Shown one piece after another: positions 7,656-15,833 of a stretch of DNA of 64,000 nt; the first letter of the stretch is position 1, and each line of letters begins with the position of its first letter. Made by a program: the position numbers and the translations under genes. Under the pieces are notes generated by a model. That model searched no databases. It was given only the letters and a program-made list of their open reading frames with translations, and was not told the DNA's origin. The DNA is from CAVVFX01 sp963777595 (GTDB taxonomy: Bacteria; Acidobacteriota; Terriglobia; Bryobacterales; Bryobacteraceae): contig CAVZRE010000087.1 in the NCBI GenBank assembly GCA_963777595.1, forward strand, positions 17,119 to 81,118, read 5' to 3'.

Positions 7656-9062
7656 CTATGCAGCGTGCACGGCGGCCTGTGGGACATCCCAGGGTGCAGG
7701 TCTACGTACCTGTTCCCAGACTGGATTGTGCAGCGCTTTATCTATTTCGTGCACCAGATCCACCATTCCGTGATATCCCGCGTAGGCGTGATGCCGCTCC
7801 TGGTTAATGTCGAGCCAGGGCATTTTCGCTTTCAGCGCGACAAATTGCGTGCGTCCTCCCGAGAGCATGATGTCGGCACGCGCTTCTTTCAACATCTTAT
7901 ACATTTCGCGCGGGGTCAGGTCGTCGAACATGTGGGCATCGTCCCCCATGATTTCTTTGATCCGCTCTTTGTCTTCTTTGGTGGATTTCTTGACGCTGGT
8001 GCCTACGATCTCAAGCCCTGCTTCCTGTAGGGCCGACACGACCGACCAGGACTTAACACCGCCGGTGATCAGCAGAACACGCTTACCCTGCAGCCGCAGT
8101 TTGTAACTCTCTACCTTTTTCAAGGCTCGCAGTTCTTCGCGTTGGATGACGGCCTCGGTGCGCGCCAGCAACTCCGCCGGCGCACCCCGCTCCACCAGAA
8201 GCTTCGATATTTGCCGCAGAGAATCGCTCATATCGCTGATCCCGTAGAAAGATCCTTCGAAGAAAGGAATTCCGTACCGGGCTTCCATCTTCCGCGCAAT
8301 GTTGATCATGGCCTTCGAGCAAACCATCATGGCGGCCTTCGCACGGTGAGAACTCGCCACTTCGTGATAACGCGCATCGCCCGAGATGCAGGCGAGGATG
8401 CGGATCCCGAGTTCGTCAAGCAGTGGTTTAACCTGCCATAACTCGCCCGACAAGTTATATTCGCCGATAATGTTGATGTCGTATGGCGTGGTGTATTCCG
8501 GCTCTTCGGTGCCGATCACGTGGTCCAGAATCGCCTCGCTGGCAAGCTTGTTGCCGAGATTCTTGGAGCCCACAAATCCCGGCGAATTCACGGGAATCAC
8601 CGGTTTGCCGAATTTCTGGCTGGCCGCCTTGCACACTGCATTGATGTCGTCGCCGATCATGGCCGGAATGCAGGTCTGGTAGACGAAGACAGCCGGCGGG
8701 TTGTATTTGTCGATTATTTCTTTGATCGATTTAAAAAGACGTTTCTCGCCGCCGAACACGACATCGTTTTCGTTGAGATCGGTGGTGAAGCTAATCCGGT
8801 ATAACCGCGGACCGGAGGATTTGGCTCCGCGGTTGTCCCAGGAATTACCTTCGCACGCGATGGGTCCATGGACCAGGTGCGCTACGTCTGTGATGGGTTG
8901 TAGCGCGATCTTGGCGCCGTCGAAAGCGCAGCCGCCCGCTGCTGCGCCAGGCTGAAGTTGTTTACTGCAGCCCTTCTTCCGTTCCTTGTCGGACTTCGTC
9001 TGGTTCTTGTCGCAACCCGGCTCGTTGAAGACGTCCTGGACCTTATTCGACAGCGTACTCAT
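7656..9062 (-). CDS. nifE: NifE, alpha-like subunit of the NifEN cofactor scaffold
   Basis: The 468-residue protein has C45 (GGCAFDGA), C70 (HGPIACEGNSW) and C131 (YQTCIPAMIGDDI), as expected for NifE, plus the RHHAYAGYHGM segment near the cofactor pocket. An N-terminal Cys/Lys-rich stretch (C17, C32) precedes the core. Together with NifN it forms the heterotetramer that matures FeMo-cofactor. It lies 12 bases after nifK, so the whole H-D-K-E-N-X block appears to be one transcript. Confidence 0.96.
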   Translation of the reverse strand: MSTLSNKVQDVFNEPGCDKNQTKSDKERKKGCSKQLQPGAAAGGCAFDGAKIALQPITDVAHLVHGPIACEGNSWDNRGAKSSGPRLYRISFTTDLNENDVVFGGEKRLFKSIKEIIDKYNPPAVFVYQTCIPAMIGDDINAVCKAASQKFGKPVIPVNSPGFVGSKNLGNKLASEAILDHVIGTEEPEYTTPYDINIIGEYNLSGELWQVKPLLDELGIRILACISGDARYHEVASSHRAKAAMMVCSKAMINIARKMEARYGIPFFEGSFYGISDMSDSLRQISKLLVERGAPAELLARTEAVIQREELRALKKVESYKLRLQGKRVLLITGGVKSWSVVSALQEAGLEIVGTSVKKSTKEDKERIKEIMGDDAHMFDDLTPREMYKMLKEARADIMLSGGRTQFVALKAKMPWLDINQERHHAYAGYHGMVDLVHEIDKALHNPVWEQVRRPAPWDVPQAAVHAA

Positions 9063-9074
9063 ATCGACCCTCCG

Positions 9075-10634
9075 TCAACGGATAATGTCGAAACTGAAAT
9101 CGGTCTTTGACGCGACTATGGTGTTCTTGTCGATCTCGTCAAAAATTTTATCGAGTACCTTCACGAGCACGTTCATCGCGCCCTGATAGCCGAAAAGAGG
9201 ATAGCGATGATGGTGATGGCGATCGAAAATCGGGAATCCGATCCGGAGCAGCGGTGTGCCGGTGTCACGTTCGAGGAACTTGCCGTAGGTGTTGCCGATC
9301 AGGAAGTCGACGGGCTCGGTGAATAACAGGGAACGCATGTGCCACAGGTCCTTGCCGGAGTAGACGTGGCAGTTCGCGCCGAAGGGAGTGCTGGCCAAGA
9401 GCTCGTTCATCTTGATTTCCCAAGCCTTGTTGCCGTTGGTGGCGAGGATGTGCACGGGTTCTGCGCCCAACTCCAACAGGAACGCCGCGAGGCCATAGCA
9501 CAGGTCGGGATCGCCGTAGATGGCAAATTTCTTGCCGTGGATGTGCGCGCTCGAATCGGCCATGGCATCCACCAATCGACCGCGCTCTCTCTTGATTGAC
9601 TCGGGAATCGGCTTGCCGGTGATGCGGGAGACTTCGAGAAGAAATCTGTCAGTCGCCAGAACGCCGAGCGGATGATTGAACGCGATGACTTCCTGACCTC
9701 TGGTCTTGATGTAGCCCAGCGTCTTCTCGGAACAGTATTCCTGCATCGAGATGGTGGCTTTGGCGTTCAGCGCAGCGGCAGTGTCCGCGAGGGTCGTGCC
9801 GCCGTCGTACATGCGGAACTGGCCATCGGTCGGGGTATCGAAAACATCGCTGCAGTCGCTGAGGATGGTGTACTCGACGTTCATAAGGCCCAGCAGTCGC
9901 TTGATCTCGCGAATATTTCCGACCGCGTAGCCGTCGAAGCCGCCGATGATGTTGATCTTGCCGTTCTCGACGCGCTCGGGTACCGGGACCGTACCGGCCT
10001 TCCCGCCCCAGAAGTGTTCGACGACGCCCTTCATGACATTGTCGTAGCCCGTAATGTGGCTGCCCACAAATGCCGGCGTGTGCGCAAAGGGAACGTCGAA
10101 ATCCATGGGCACGGAGCCCTTTTCTTTCGAGTTCTTGATAAACGCGTTGAGATCGTCGCCAATCACCTCAGCCATGCAGGTGGTGGAGACCGCGATCATC
10201 TTAGGCTTGTACATGCTGTAGGTGTTCGCAAGCCCATCGATCATATTGTTTTGGCCGCCGAAGACTGCGGCGTCTTCGGTCATGGAAGACGATACGCAGG
10301 AGGTAGGTTCCTTAAAATGACGCGACAGATGACTGCGATAATAGGCGACGCAGCCCTGCGAACCGTGCACAAACGGAATCGTGCCTTCGAAGCCCAGGGC
10401 GGCGAAGACGCCACCGAGCGGCTGGCACGCCTTCGCGGGATTAACGGTCAGGGCTTCGCGGGAGAAGTTCGCCTCGCGATATTCAGGCGTTTTGGTCCAC
10501 TCGCGGACCCGTTCGACTTCTTCTTCGGCGCAAGGATTCTCAAAATTGGCTTTCTTGTTGGCGAGCATCTCCTTGTATTCCGGGCCGCGGAATAGGTCGA
10601 AATGATCGAGTACGTGGTCGGCGTTCTGGCTCAT
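9075..10634 (-). CDS. nifK: NifK, nitrogenase MoFe protein beta chain
   Basis: The 519-residue beta chain has the three P-cluster cysteines at C70 (NPAKACQPLG), C95 (HGSQGCVAYY) and C153 (STTCMAEVIGDDL), the same numbering as the well-studied Azotobacter chain. With NifD it forms the catalytic MoFe protein. I use the ATG at 10634 (MSQNADHVLDHFD), preceded by GAGGAACC; the frame stays open upstream to 11009, but only as an out-of-frame overlap of nifD. Confidence 0.97.
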   Translation of the reverse strand: MSQNADHVLDHFDLFRGPEYKEMLANKKANFENPCAEEEVERVREWTKTPEYREANFSREALTVNPAKACQPLGGVFAALGFEGTIPFVHGSQGCVAYYRSHLSRHFKEPTSCVSSSMTEDAAVFGGQNNMIDGLANTYSMYKPKMIAVSTTCMAEVIGDDLNAFIKNSKEKGSVPMDFDVPFAHTPAFVGSHITGYDNVMKGVVEHFWGGKAGTVPVPERVENGKINIIGGFDGYAVGNIREIKRLLGLMNVEYTILSDCSDVFDTPTDGQFRMYDGGTTLADTAAALNAKATISMQEYCSEKTLGYIKTRGQEVIAFNHPLGVLATDRFLLEVSRITGKPIPESIKRERGRLVDAMADSSAHIHGKKFAIYGDPDLCYGLAAFLLELGAEPVHILATNGNKAWEIKMNELLASTPFGANCHVYSGKDLWHMRSLLFTEPVDFLIGNTYGKFLERDTGTPLLRIGFPIFDRHHHHRYPLFGYQGAMNVLVKVLDKIFDEIDKNTIVASKTDFSFDIIR

Positions 10635-10668
10635 GATCGGTTCCTCTTGTGTTCGGTCGCAGTTGTTA

Positions 10669-12132
10669 TTAGAAAGGCGCCTTGGCCAGTTTCCACACGG
10701 GGGAGTTGATTGCCATATCCATGTCACGCGCAAAGATGGCGAAACCGTCGTAGCCGTGATAGGGTCCCGAATAATCCCATGAATGCATCTGCCGGAACGG
10801 TACGCCCATTTTTTGGAAAACGTATTTCTCCTTAATGCCCGAGCCGACCAGGTCCGGCTGCACCTTCTCCACGAACTTTTCGAATTCGTAGCCGGTGACG
10901 TCGTCGTAGATGAGCGTCCCGTCTTTGACGTAGTGCGTGGTGCGTTGGTAGTCGTCGTTGTGACCGAACTCGTAGCCGGTGCCGACGACTTCCATGCCCA
11001 GGTCCTCATAAGCGCCGATCACGTGGCGGGGGCGCAGACCACCGACGAACAACATCACTTTTTTGCCTGCGAGCCGCGGTCGATATTTGTCCACCACCGC
11101 TTGCATCAGCGCCTGGTACTTGGCGATGACCTTTTCCGTGTTTTCCTTGATCTTGTCGTCGAAGTGGCTGGCGATGCGGCGCAACGAATCGGCTATTTTG
11201 CTGGGGCCGAAGAAGTTGTATTCCACATACGGGATGCCATACTTCTCTTCCATGTGGCGAGAGATATAGTTCATCGAGCGATAGCAGTGCAGCACGTTGA
11301 GCTTGGCTTTAGGCGTGGCTTCGAGTTCGGCGATACTTCCGTCACCGGACCACTGAGCAACCACGCGCAGCCCCATCTCTTCAAGCAGAATTCTTGACGA
11401 CCAGGCGTCGCCGCCGATGTTGTAGTCGCCGATAATTGCGATGTCGTAAGGAGTGCTTTCGAAGCGTGCCGGCTTACCCGCCTGCTTATCGAAGACCCAA
11501 TCGCGAATCGTATCGTTGGCGATGTGGTGACCGAGCGATTGAGAGACACCGCGGAAGCCTTCGCAACGCACGGGAACGATGGTCTTCCCGCCGTACTCTT
11601 TACTCTTCGCTTTGGAGACGGCTTCGATGTCGTCGCCGATCAGCCCGATCGGGCACTCCGACTGCACGGTGATTCCCTTGTTCAACGGGAACAGCACCTG
11701 GATCTCGTCCATGATCTTCGCAAGCTTCTTATCACCGCCGAAGACGATGTCCTTTTCTTGGAAATCCGACGTGAACTGCATGGTCACAAAAGTGTCGACG
11801 CCGGTGGTGCCTATGTAATAATTGCGGCGAGCCGCCCACGAGTACTGACCGCAGCCAACAGGTCCGTGACTGATGTGGATCATATCTTTGATCGGACCCC
11901 AAACCACGCCCTTGGAGCCGGCATATGCGCAGCCGCGGATCGTCATCACGCCCGGAATTGACTTGATGTTCGATTTAACTCCGCAGTCCGGCTTGCCTTC
12001 CTCAAAAGTGCCGAGATGTTTGGCGCGTCGTTTGGCGGTTTTGTCCGGATAGACTTCTAGGACTTCCTCGATAAGCGCCTTATTCCGCGCCTTGATTTCT
12101 GCGACCGTAGGCTCCGTTGTTGTCAAACTCAT
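10669..12132 (-). CDS. nifD: NifD, nitrogenase MoFe protein alpha chain
   Basis: The 487-residue alpha chain has P-cluster cysteines C68 (IRGCAYAGSKG), C94 (HGPVGCGQYSW) and C160 (QSECPIGLIGDDI), and the FeMo-cofactor ligands C283 (LHCYRSMNYI) and H450 (RQMHSWDYSGPYHGYDG). All catalytic ligands are present, indicating an active molybdenum nitrogenase. The sequence contains no delta-subunit gene next to it, arguing against a vanadium or iron-only enzyme. It lies 74 bases after nifH and 34 bases before nifK. Confidence 0.97.
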   Translation of the reverse strand: MSLTTTEPTVAEIKARNKALIEEVLEVYPDKTAKRRAKHLGTFEEGKPDCGVKSNIKSIPGVMTIRGCAYAGSKGVVWGPIKDMIHISHGPVGCGQYSWAARRNYYIGTTGVDTFVTMQFTSDFQEKDIVFGGDKKLAKIMDEIQVLFPLNKGITVQSECPIGLIGDDIEAVSKAKSKEYGGKTIVPVRCEGFRGVSQSLGHHIANDTIRDWVFDKQAGKPARFESTPYDIAIIGDYNIGGDAWSSRILLEEMGLRVVAQWSGDGSIAELEATPKAKLNVLHCYRSMNYISRHMEEKYGIPYVEYNFFGPSKIADSLRRIASHFDDKIKENTEKVIAKYQALMQAVVDKYRPRLAGKKVMLFVGGLRPRHVIGAYEDLGMEVVGTGYEFGHNDDYQRTTHYVKDGTLIYDDVTGYEFEKFVEKVQPDLVGSGIKEKYVFQKMGVPFRQMHSWDYSGPYHGYDGFAIFARDMDMAINSPVWKLAKAPF

Positions 12133-12206
12133 GGTTTCTCCCTCTCGAAACTTAAGTTAAGTGGCGAACCGGGCCGGGCGAGCAGTCCGGTTCGCCAATG
12201 GTTAAT

Positions 12207-13097
12207 TTACGCGACCGCTTCCAGTGCCAGTTCGGCAGCCGTCTTGCCGACGATTTTTTCATCGACGGGCTTGATGATGCCGTGCTCCATCAACATGTCC
12301 TCGAGTTCGTCCATGGTGATCGGCGTGGGGATGGTGCCTTGACCGGCGTTCGCGTGAATCTTCCGCGCGAGCGTACGGTAATGTTCCGACTGCTTCGAAT
12401 CCGGGGCATACTCGATGCAAGTCATGCGCCGCAGTTCGGCGTGCTGCACCACGTTGTCGCGGGGAACGAAGTAAATCAGTTTCGAGCCGAGTTTCGCTGC
12501 CATCGCTTCAGCGAGTTCCAGTTCTTTGTCGGTCTGGCGCTCGTTGCAGATCAAGCCGCCCAGGCGGACGCCGCCCGAATTGGCGTACTTCAGAATGCCT
12601 TTGGAGATATTGTTGGCCGCGTACATGGCCATCATCTCGCCGGACATAACGATGTAGATTTCCTGCGCTTTGTTTTCGCGGATAGGCATCGCGAAGCCGC
12701 CGCAAACAACGTCACCCAACACGTCGTAGGAGACGTAATCGATATCGTCGTACGCGCCGTTCTCTTCGAGGAAGTTGATGGAGGTGATTACGCCGCGTCC
12801 GGCGCAGCCTACGCCCGGTTCCGGACCGCCGGATTCGACGCAACGGATACCTTTATATCCGGTCCGCATGACATCTTCCAGTTCGAGATCTTCCACGCTT
12901 CCTTGTGCCGCAGCGAGGCTGAGGATCGTGTCCTGAGCCTTAGCGTGAAGAATCAAGCGCGTCGAGTCGGCCTTTGGATCGCAGCCTACGATTAAAATCC
13001 TCTGACCCAGCTCAGCGAGTGCCGCGAGGGTGTTCTGTGACGTGGTGGACTTGCCGATGCCGCCCTTGCCGTAAAAGGCGATCTGCCGCAATGACAT
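12207..13097 (-). CDS. nifH: NifH, nitrogenase Fe protein (dinitrogenase reductase)
   Basis: The 296-residue protein has the P-loop GKGGIGKS at 10-17, the [4Fe-4S] ligands C98 (GVGCAGRG) and C132 (VLGDVVCGGFAMP), and R101, the usual ADP-ribosylation residue in GRGVITS. It donates electrons to the MoFe protein and also acts in cofactor maturation. The ATG at 13097 follows an AAGGAGAACATA ribosome-binding site. It is the first gene of the structural operon, behind a strong sigma-54 promoter with two NifA sites. Confidence 0.98.
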   Translation of the reverse strand: MSLRQIAFYGKGGIGKSTTSQNTLAALAELGQRILIVGCDPKADSTRLILHAKAQDTILSLAAAQGSVEDLELEDVMRTGYKGIRCVESGGPEPGVGCAGRGVITSINFLEENGAYDDIDYVSYDVLGDVVCGGFAMPIRENKAQEIYIVMSGEMMAMYAANNISKGILKYANSGGVRLGGLICNERQTDKELELAEAMAAKLGSKLIYFVPRDNVVQHAELRRMTCIEYAPDSKQSEHYRTLARKIHANAGQGTIPTPITMDELEDMLMEHGIIKPVDEKIVGKTAAELALEAVA

Positions 13098-13250
13098 TAT
13101 GTTCTCCTTGTTATCCTGTTTGCCAAAAGTGCCACTTCGCGACTCGCGCCCGGAGTGGGGTTGTATCGGTGTTTTCATATAGAACGCGAACGGGGCAGTC
13201 TAAATTCTGGTTGGTTGTTTGTCGGGTACCGTGCGGTACGGCAGCTCTAA

Positions 13251-13266
13251 TGCAATCTCCGTGCCA
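13251..13266 (-). promoter_or_regulatory. sigma-54 promoter of nifHDKENX
   Basis: Minus strand reads TGGCACGGAGATTGCA, a perfect match to TGGCAC-N5-TTGCA with the correct GG-N10-GC spacing. The predicted start is near 13240, giving a leader of about 140 bases before the nifH ATG. Confidence 0.95.
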
Positions 13267-13334
13267 ATGGCGTTATGATGCTACAACCCTTGATTCTATT
13301 GATCCAAATGCGAGTTTAACGAAGTTGAGCCGCT

Positions 13335-13350
13335 TGTTTTAAACCCGACA
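13335..13350. promoter_or_regulatory. NifA upstream activator site, nifH-proximal
   Basis: Exact TGT-N10-ACA. It is centred about 102 bases upstream of the predicted nifH transcription start and 30 bases (three helical turns) from the second site, so NifA bound to both would lie on the same face of the DNA. Confidence 0.85.
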
Positions 13351-13364
13351 CGAGATCGCTCCGC

Positions 13365-13380
13365 TGTCTGAAACGAAACA
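13365..13380. promoter_or_regulatory. NifA upstream activator site, nifH-distal
   Basis: Second exact TGT-N10-ACA, centred at about -132 from the nifH start. It is also about 85 bases upstream of a divergent -24/-12 element at 13432-13446, so it may serve both directions. Confidence 0.85.
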
Positions 13381-13431
13381 ACACAACACTCGGCAGCCTA
13401 TTGTGACGGCTACTCCGCAGATCCGCGGTAT

Positions 13432-13446
13432 TGGCCTGAAACTTGC
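13432..13446 (+). promoter_or_regulatory. Candidate divergent sigma-54 promoter for the receiver-like gene
   Basis: Plus strand reads TGGCCTGAAACTTGC: perfect -12 half, two mismatches in the -24 half, exact GG-N10-GC spacing. The predicted start near 13458 leaves only about six bases before the ATG at 13464, which itself lacks a visible ribosome-binding site, so translation may be leaderless or the start may lie further in. Confidence 0.5.
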
Positions 13447-13463
13447 AACCGCCGTCAGTCACT

Positions 13464-13901
13464 ATGCAAATCGGCGTGGAAACATCGAGAGCAATCGAGA
13501 ACAAGAGAATCTTCGTGGTGGATAGCGATGAGATTATGCGAACAGCGCTGCAATTCATCCTGCACGATGAGAACGAAGCGCATGAACTGGCGAGCCTCGA
13601 AGAGGCTTTCGCAATCCGCGCAGGCCGTGCGGTCGATCTGATTCTACTGGGTTCGGAGATCGTTCACGCCAAGGGTCTCGGCGTGTTTGCCTTGACGCAA
13701 GAGAAGATCCCGGGCGCCAAAATCCTTCTTGTCACCGAGGCTGCGTCTCAACAGTTCGCGAAAATATGTCTTGACTCAGGAGCGGATGGAATCCTGCTCA
13801 AGCCATTTACGGTGGAGTCGGTGAGGCAAAGAGTGGACGCGATCCTGGGACGGCGCGTTTCCTCTTCCGTAGTTCCGCTTTCGGCGTTGACGTCTCGCTA
13901 G
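13464..13901 (+). CDS. Receiver-like protein lacking the phosphoacceptor aspartate
   Basis: The 145-residue protein is a single response-regulator receiver fold. It keeps the acidic pair in IFVVDSDE (D20, D22), the conserved threonine T91 (ILLVTEAA) and the lysine K113 (ILLKPFT). The phosphoacceptor position in AVDLILLGSEI is glycine (G63) instead of aspartate, so ordinary phosphorylation is not expected. No output domain is present. It stands alone on the plus strand, divergent from nifH, sharing the NifA sites, and its stop overlaps the converging TPR gene by 4 bases. It may act as a protein-binding module in nif regulation or assembly (inference). Confidence 0.75.
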   Translation: MQIGVETSRAIENKRIFVVDSDEIMRTALQFILHDENEAHELASLEEAFAIRAGRAVDLILLGSEIVHAKGLGVFALTQEKIPGAKILLVTEAASQQFAKICLDSGADGILLKPFTVESVRQRVDAILGRRVSSSVVPLSALTSR

Positions 13902-14383
13902 GAAAGACCGCTCAGCAAGTCCGCAATTACAGTCCAACCGACACTCCCGTTGGGATCCAGACACGAAAGCTTGTCGAGAATGCGACACGCCTGGTCGCGC
14001 TCGCCGCGCCGAAGGTGAATAAACGCCAGCGCTTTGAGCGTGTACCAGGCGAAGCGCGAAACGCCGTCGATAGCACCGCTGCAGCCGGACCAGGCGAAGT
14101 AATCGTCGTCCCAACCCGCTTGTCGGGCCGCTTCGCGCAAAGCCGCGTCGGCGATTTCGAGCGCCTCATCCAGATTGCCCTGATAAGTATGAATTTTGTA
14201 CAGACAATAGTAGGTAGGCAGTTGGTCCGGCGCCAGCGCGAGGGCCTGACGAAAAAAGCGTTCGGCGGACAGTCGGTCACAGCGGTACGCCGCTACTCCC
14301 AGTTGGAGAAGATCGTTAACAGGCTCTGGCAATTCGCCAAAGTTGATGAACTCGGTGTCGGCAGGCAGCACGCTGTCTGTCAT
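13898..14383 (-). CDS. TPR protein, last gene of the nifB operon
   Basis: The 161-residue protein has tetratricopeptide-like helix pairs: residues about 27-60 (LGVAAYRCDRLSAERFF, ALALAPDQ), 61-90 (YQGNLDEALEIADAALREAA) and 115-150 (IHLRRGERDQACRILDKLS, LDPNG). It is clearly related to the TPR protein at 19108-19626 in the same operon, sharing the layout repeat, YQG/YKG-L-EAL, long insert, then R-GE/GN repeat. It presumably mediates protein contacts; the partner is unknown. The start overlaps the SIR2-like stop by 4 bases. Confidence 0.8.
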   Translation of the reverse strand: MTDSVLPADTEFINFGELPEPVNDLLQLGVAAYRCDRLSAERFFRQALALAPDQLPTYYCLYKIHTYQGNLDEALEIADAALREAARQAGWDDDYFAWSGCSGAIDGVSRFAWYTLKALAFIHLRRGERDQACRILDKLSCLDPNGSVGWTVIADLLSGLS

Positions 14384-15261
14384 GCAATCTTCGGCAGCTG
14401 AATCGATCGCGGCCTCGCCTTCGCGGCCAGCGCTTCCACGAATTCCGGCAATGGCATGTTCACGCGTTGGATGTTTTTCTCGATGAGGAATCGCGCCTCA
14501 TTTTTCGTCGGCTCCTCCGGCAGGACGGCCCAATGCATTCCAGACGAACGCTTCATGATCTGGCGCGCAAAAAGCCTTTCCAACTGCGTCGCAAAGCGGC
14601 AGCCGAGAAATAGGAAATGACGATCGAGGCGGCGCGTCTGCACCATCGATGGGATGGGTGTTTGGATGTCGATCTCGGTCAGGACTTCGACAAAGTCGGA
14701 ATCTGACACCAGGTAATTCGCGGCCGGCCATACTGAGCCGAACGGCTGATAGATGAGCGTGCTCCAGCCCAAAGCGTCGGCCGGGATGGCATCCTCTCCA
14801 TTCATGGCTCGCGATCCGTCGGCATGAAAATAGTGCACCCAACTACCGAAATGTTCGGCTTGGCTCACGCCTTGCGTCATGCCCCAGCCGTCGCGTGAGG
14901 CAAAGGCTTTTTGCAGGAGGTCGTCGTACCAGGCATGTACCACCAGCGGGAGCGAGGGCAGAGCCGCGAGGTACCGGTGCAGGGCCAGCGGCTGCGCGTC
15001 GCCGCGAAATGCTGCCGTCATCGCCGCAGTCACGGTTTTGCGGTGCTTGAAATTTTCGATGAACTGAGCAGCCGCGGTGAGATTCTTGCGGATCTTGTGC
15101 GGCACGGTGGAGTTAGCGGTGAGTTTGACCACCAGAGTCTCAGGCGAGTCGGGCACAGCGCTCTGTTGCCCGGCAACGGTGAGCACTCCTGGCCCCAGGT
15201 AAGGAATCGCGCCGCCCGTTTCGAGCGAGGCTTGAATCGCATTGAGTGTATAGGAGTCCAT
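14380..15261 (-). CDS. SIR2-like domain protein in the nifB operon
   Basis: The 293-residue protein resembles the SIR2_2 family of NAD-binding Rossmann-fold proteins: an N-terminal glycine loop GGAIPYLGPGVL (16-27), a VVHAWYDDLLQ strand in the place of the usual T-x-N-Y-D-x-L-L motif, an IYQPFGSVWP stretch in the place of the usual HG motif, SDSDFVEVL, and HFLFLGCRFATQLERLF in the place of the final fold motif. The catalytic histidine of deacylases appears replaced, so the activity may differ or be lost. SIR2-like domains elsewhere act as deacylases or NADases. Here the gene is locked into a nif operon, 4 bases from its neighbours, suggesting a nitrogenase-linked role not known to me. Confidence 0.65.
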   Translation of the reverse strand: MDSYTLNAIQASLETGGAIPYLGPGVLTVAGQQSAVPDSPETLVVKLTANSTVPHKIRKNLTAAAQFIENFKHRKTVTAAMTAAFRGDAQPLALHRYLAALPSLPLVVHAWYDDLLQKAFASRDGWGMTQGVSQAEHFGSWVHYFHADGSRAMNGEDAIPADALGWSTLIYQPFGSVWPAANYLVSDSDFVEVLTEIDIQTPIPSMVQTRRLDRHFLFLGCRFATQLERLFARQIMKRSSGMHWAVLPEEPTKNEARFLIEKNIQRVNMPLPEFVEALAAKARPRSIQLPKIA

Positions 15262-15265
15262 AGGG

Positions 15266-15490
15266 TCACACCTCGTTGTTCGCCGGCTGAACTTTCAAAG
15301 AGTCGATCTCACCGCGGGAGATCCGGAACAGGGCCCGGCCCCCGGACAACGGTTGGTAGCCATTGCTGCGATGCCGGCTGAGCTTGTTGAACCAACCTTG
15401 AGCGGTCGTGTCACCCGGGCGTTCGCTGATTTCAGTTACCTCGCCATTGGGCGCGAACCGTACATGAATCACTACCAGTGCGTCTGTCAT
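15266..15490 (-). CDS. Small conserved-looking protein of unknown function (74 aa)
   Basis: I do not recognise this family. The protein (MTDALVVIHVRFAPNGEV...) looks like a small beta-rich fold with a hydrophobic first strand, an ERPGDTTAQGWFNKLSRH segment and a final strand-loop GGRALFRISRGEID. It has no cysteine and no membrane segment. It lies 30 bases after the [2Fe-2S] ferredoxin gene and 4 bases before the SIR2-like gene, so it is very probably cotranslated as part of the nifB operon. Confidence 0.65.
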   Translation of the reverse strand: MTDALVVIHVRFAPNGEVTEISERPGDTTAQGWFNKLSRHRSNGYQPLSGGRALFRISRGEIDSLKVQPANNEV

Positions 15491-15520
15491 CGATGTTCTC
15501 CTTGGATTAGCAATCGCCGC

Positions 15521-15817
15521 TCAAATGGCGGACAGCAACTCTACCGTCACGTTTTCCGTGCCGAGAATCGATTGGCAGGCCAGCCGCGATTTGGAACTGA
15601 CTCCGACAATCGTGTCGAGCATTCCGTTTTCTGAGCGCTGCATTTTCGACAGGCTCTTTCGGCCTTCGACGACAAAGACATGGCAGGTCCCGCAATCTAC
15701 GTTGCCGTCGCATTTGTGTGTGATCGTTTCGCCCGCCGCGAGGATCGCCTCCAGCAAACTGATTCCCGGTTCCACTGTTACCGTTTTGCCTTTCGGCATG
15801 ATCGTTACATTCGGCAT
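15521..15817 (-). CDS. [2Fe-2S] ferredoxin of the nifB operon
   Basis: The 98-residue protein has the adrenodoxin/plant-like pattern C-x5-C-x2-C (HKCDGNVDCGTCHVF) and a distal cysteine in RLACQSIL, enough for one [2Fe-2S] cluster, and the VEPGISLLEAILAAG segment typical of the fold. It probably acts as an electron carrier for a neighbouring enzyme or for cofactor assembly. The start at 15817 (MPNVTIMPKG) has a CAAGGAGTTGGT ribosome-binding site; an upstream in-frame ATG at 15877 would overlap the DegT-like gene. Confidence 0.88.
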   Translation of the reverse strand: MPNVTIMPKGKTVTVEPGISLLEAILAAGETITHKCDGNVDCGTCHVFVVEGRKSLSKMQRSENGMLDTIVGVSSKSRLACQSILGTENVTVELLSAI

Positions 15818-15833
15818 TACCAACTCCTTGTAG

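Noticed and set aside
9672..10595. Plus-strand open frame (307 codons)
   Set aside because: Antisense to nifK, no motif, no ribosome-binding site.
10669..13097. Alternative (vanadium or iron-only) nitrogenase
   Set aside because: No delta-subunit gene lies between the alpha and beta genes, and nifE, nifN and nifQ are present with them, which fits the Mo enzyme.
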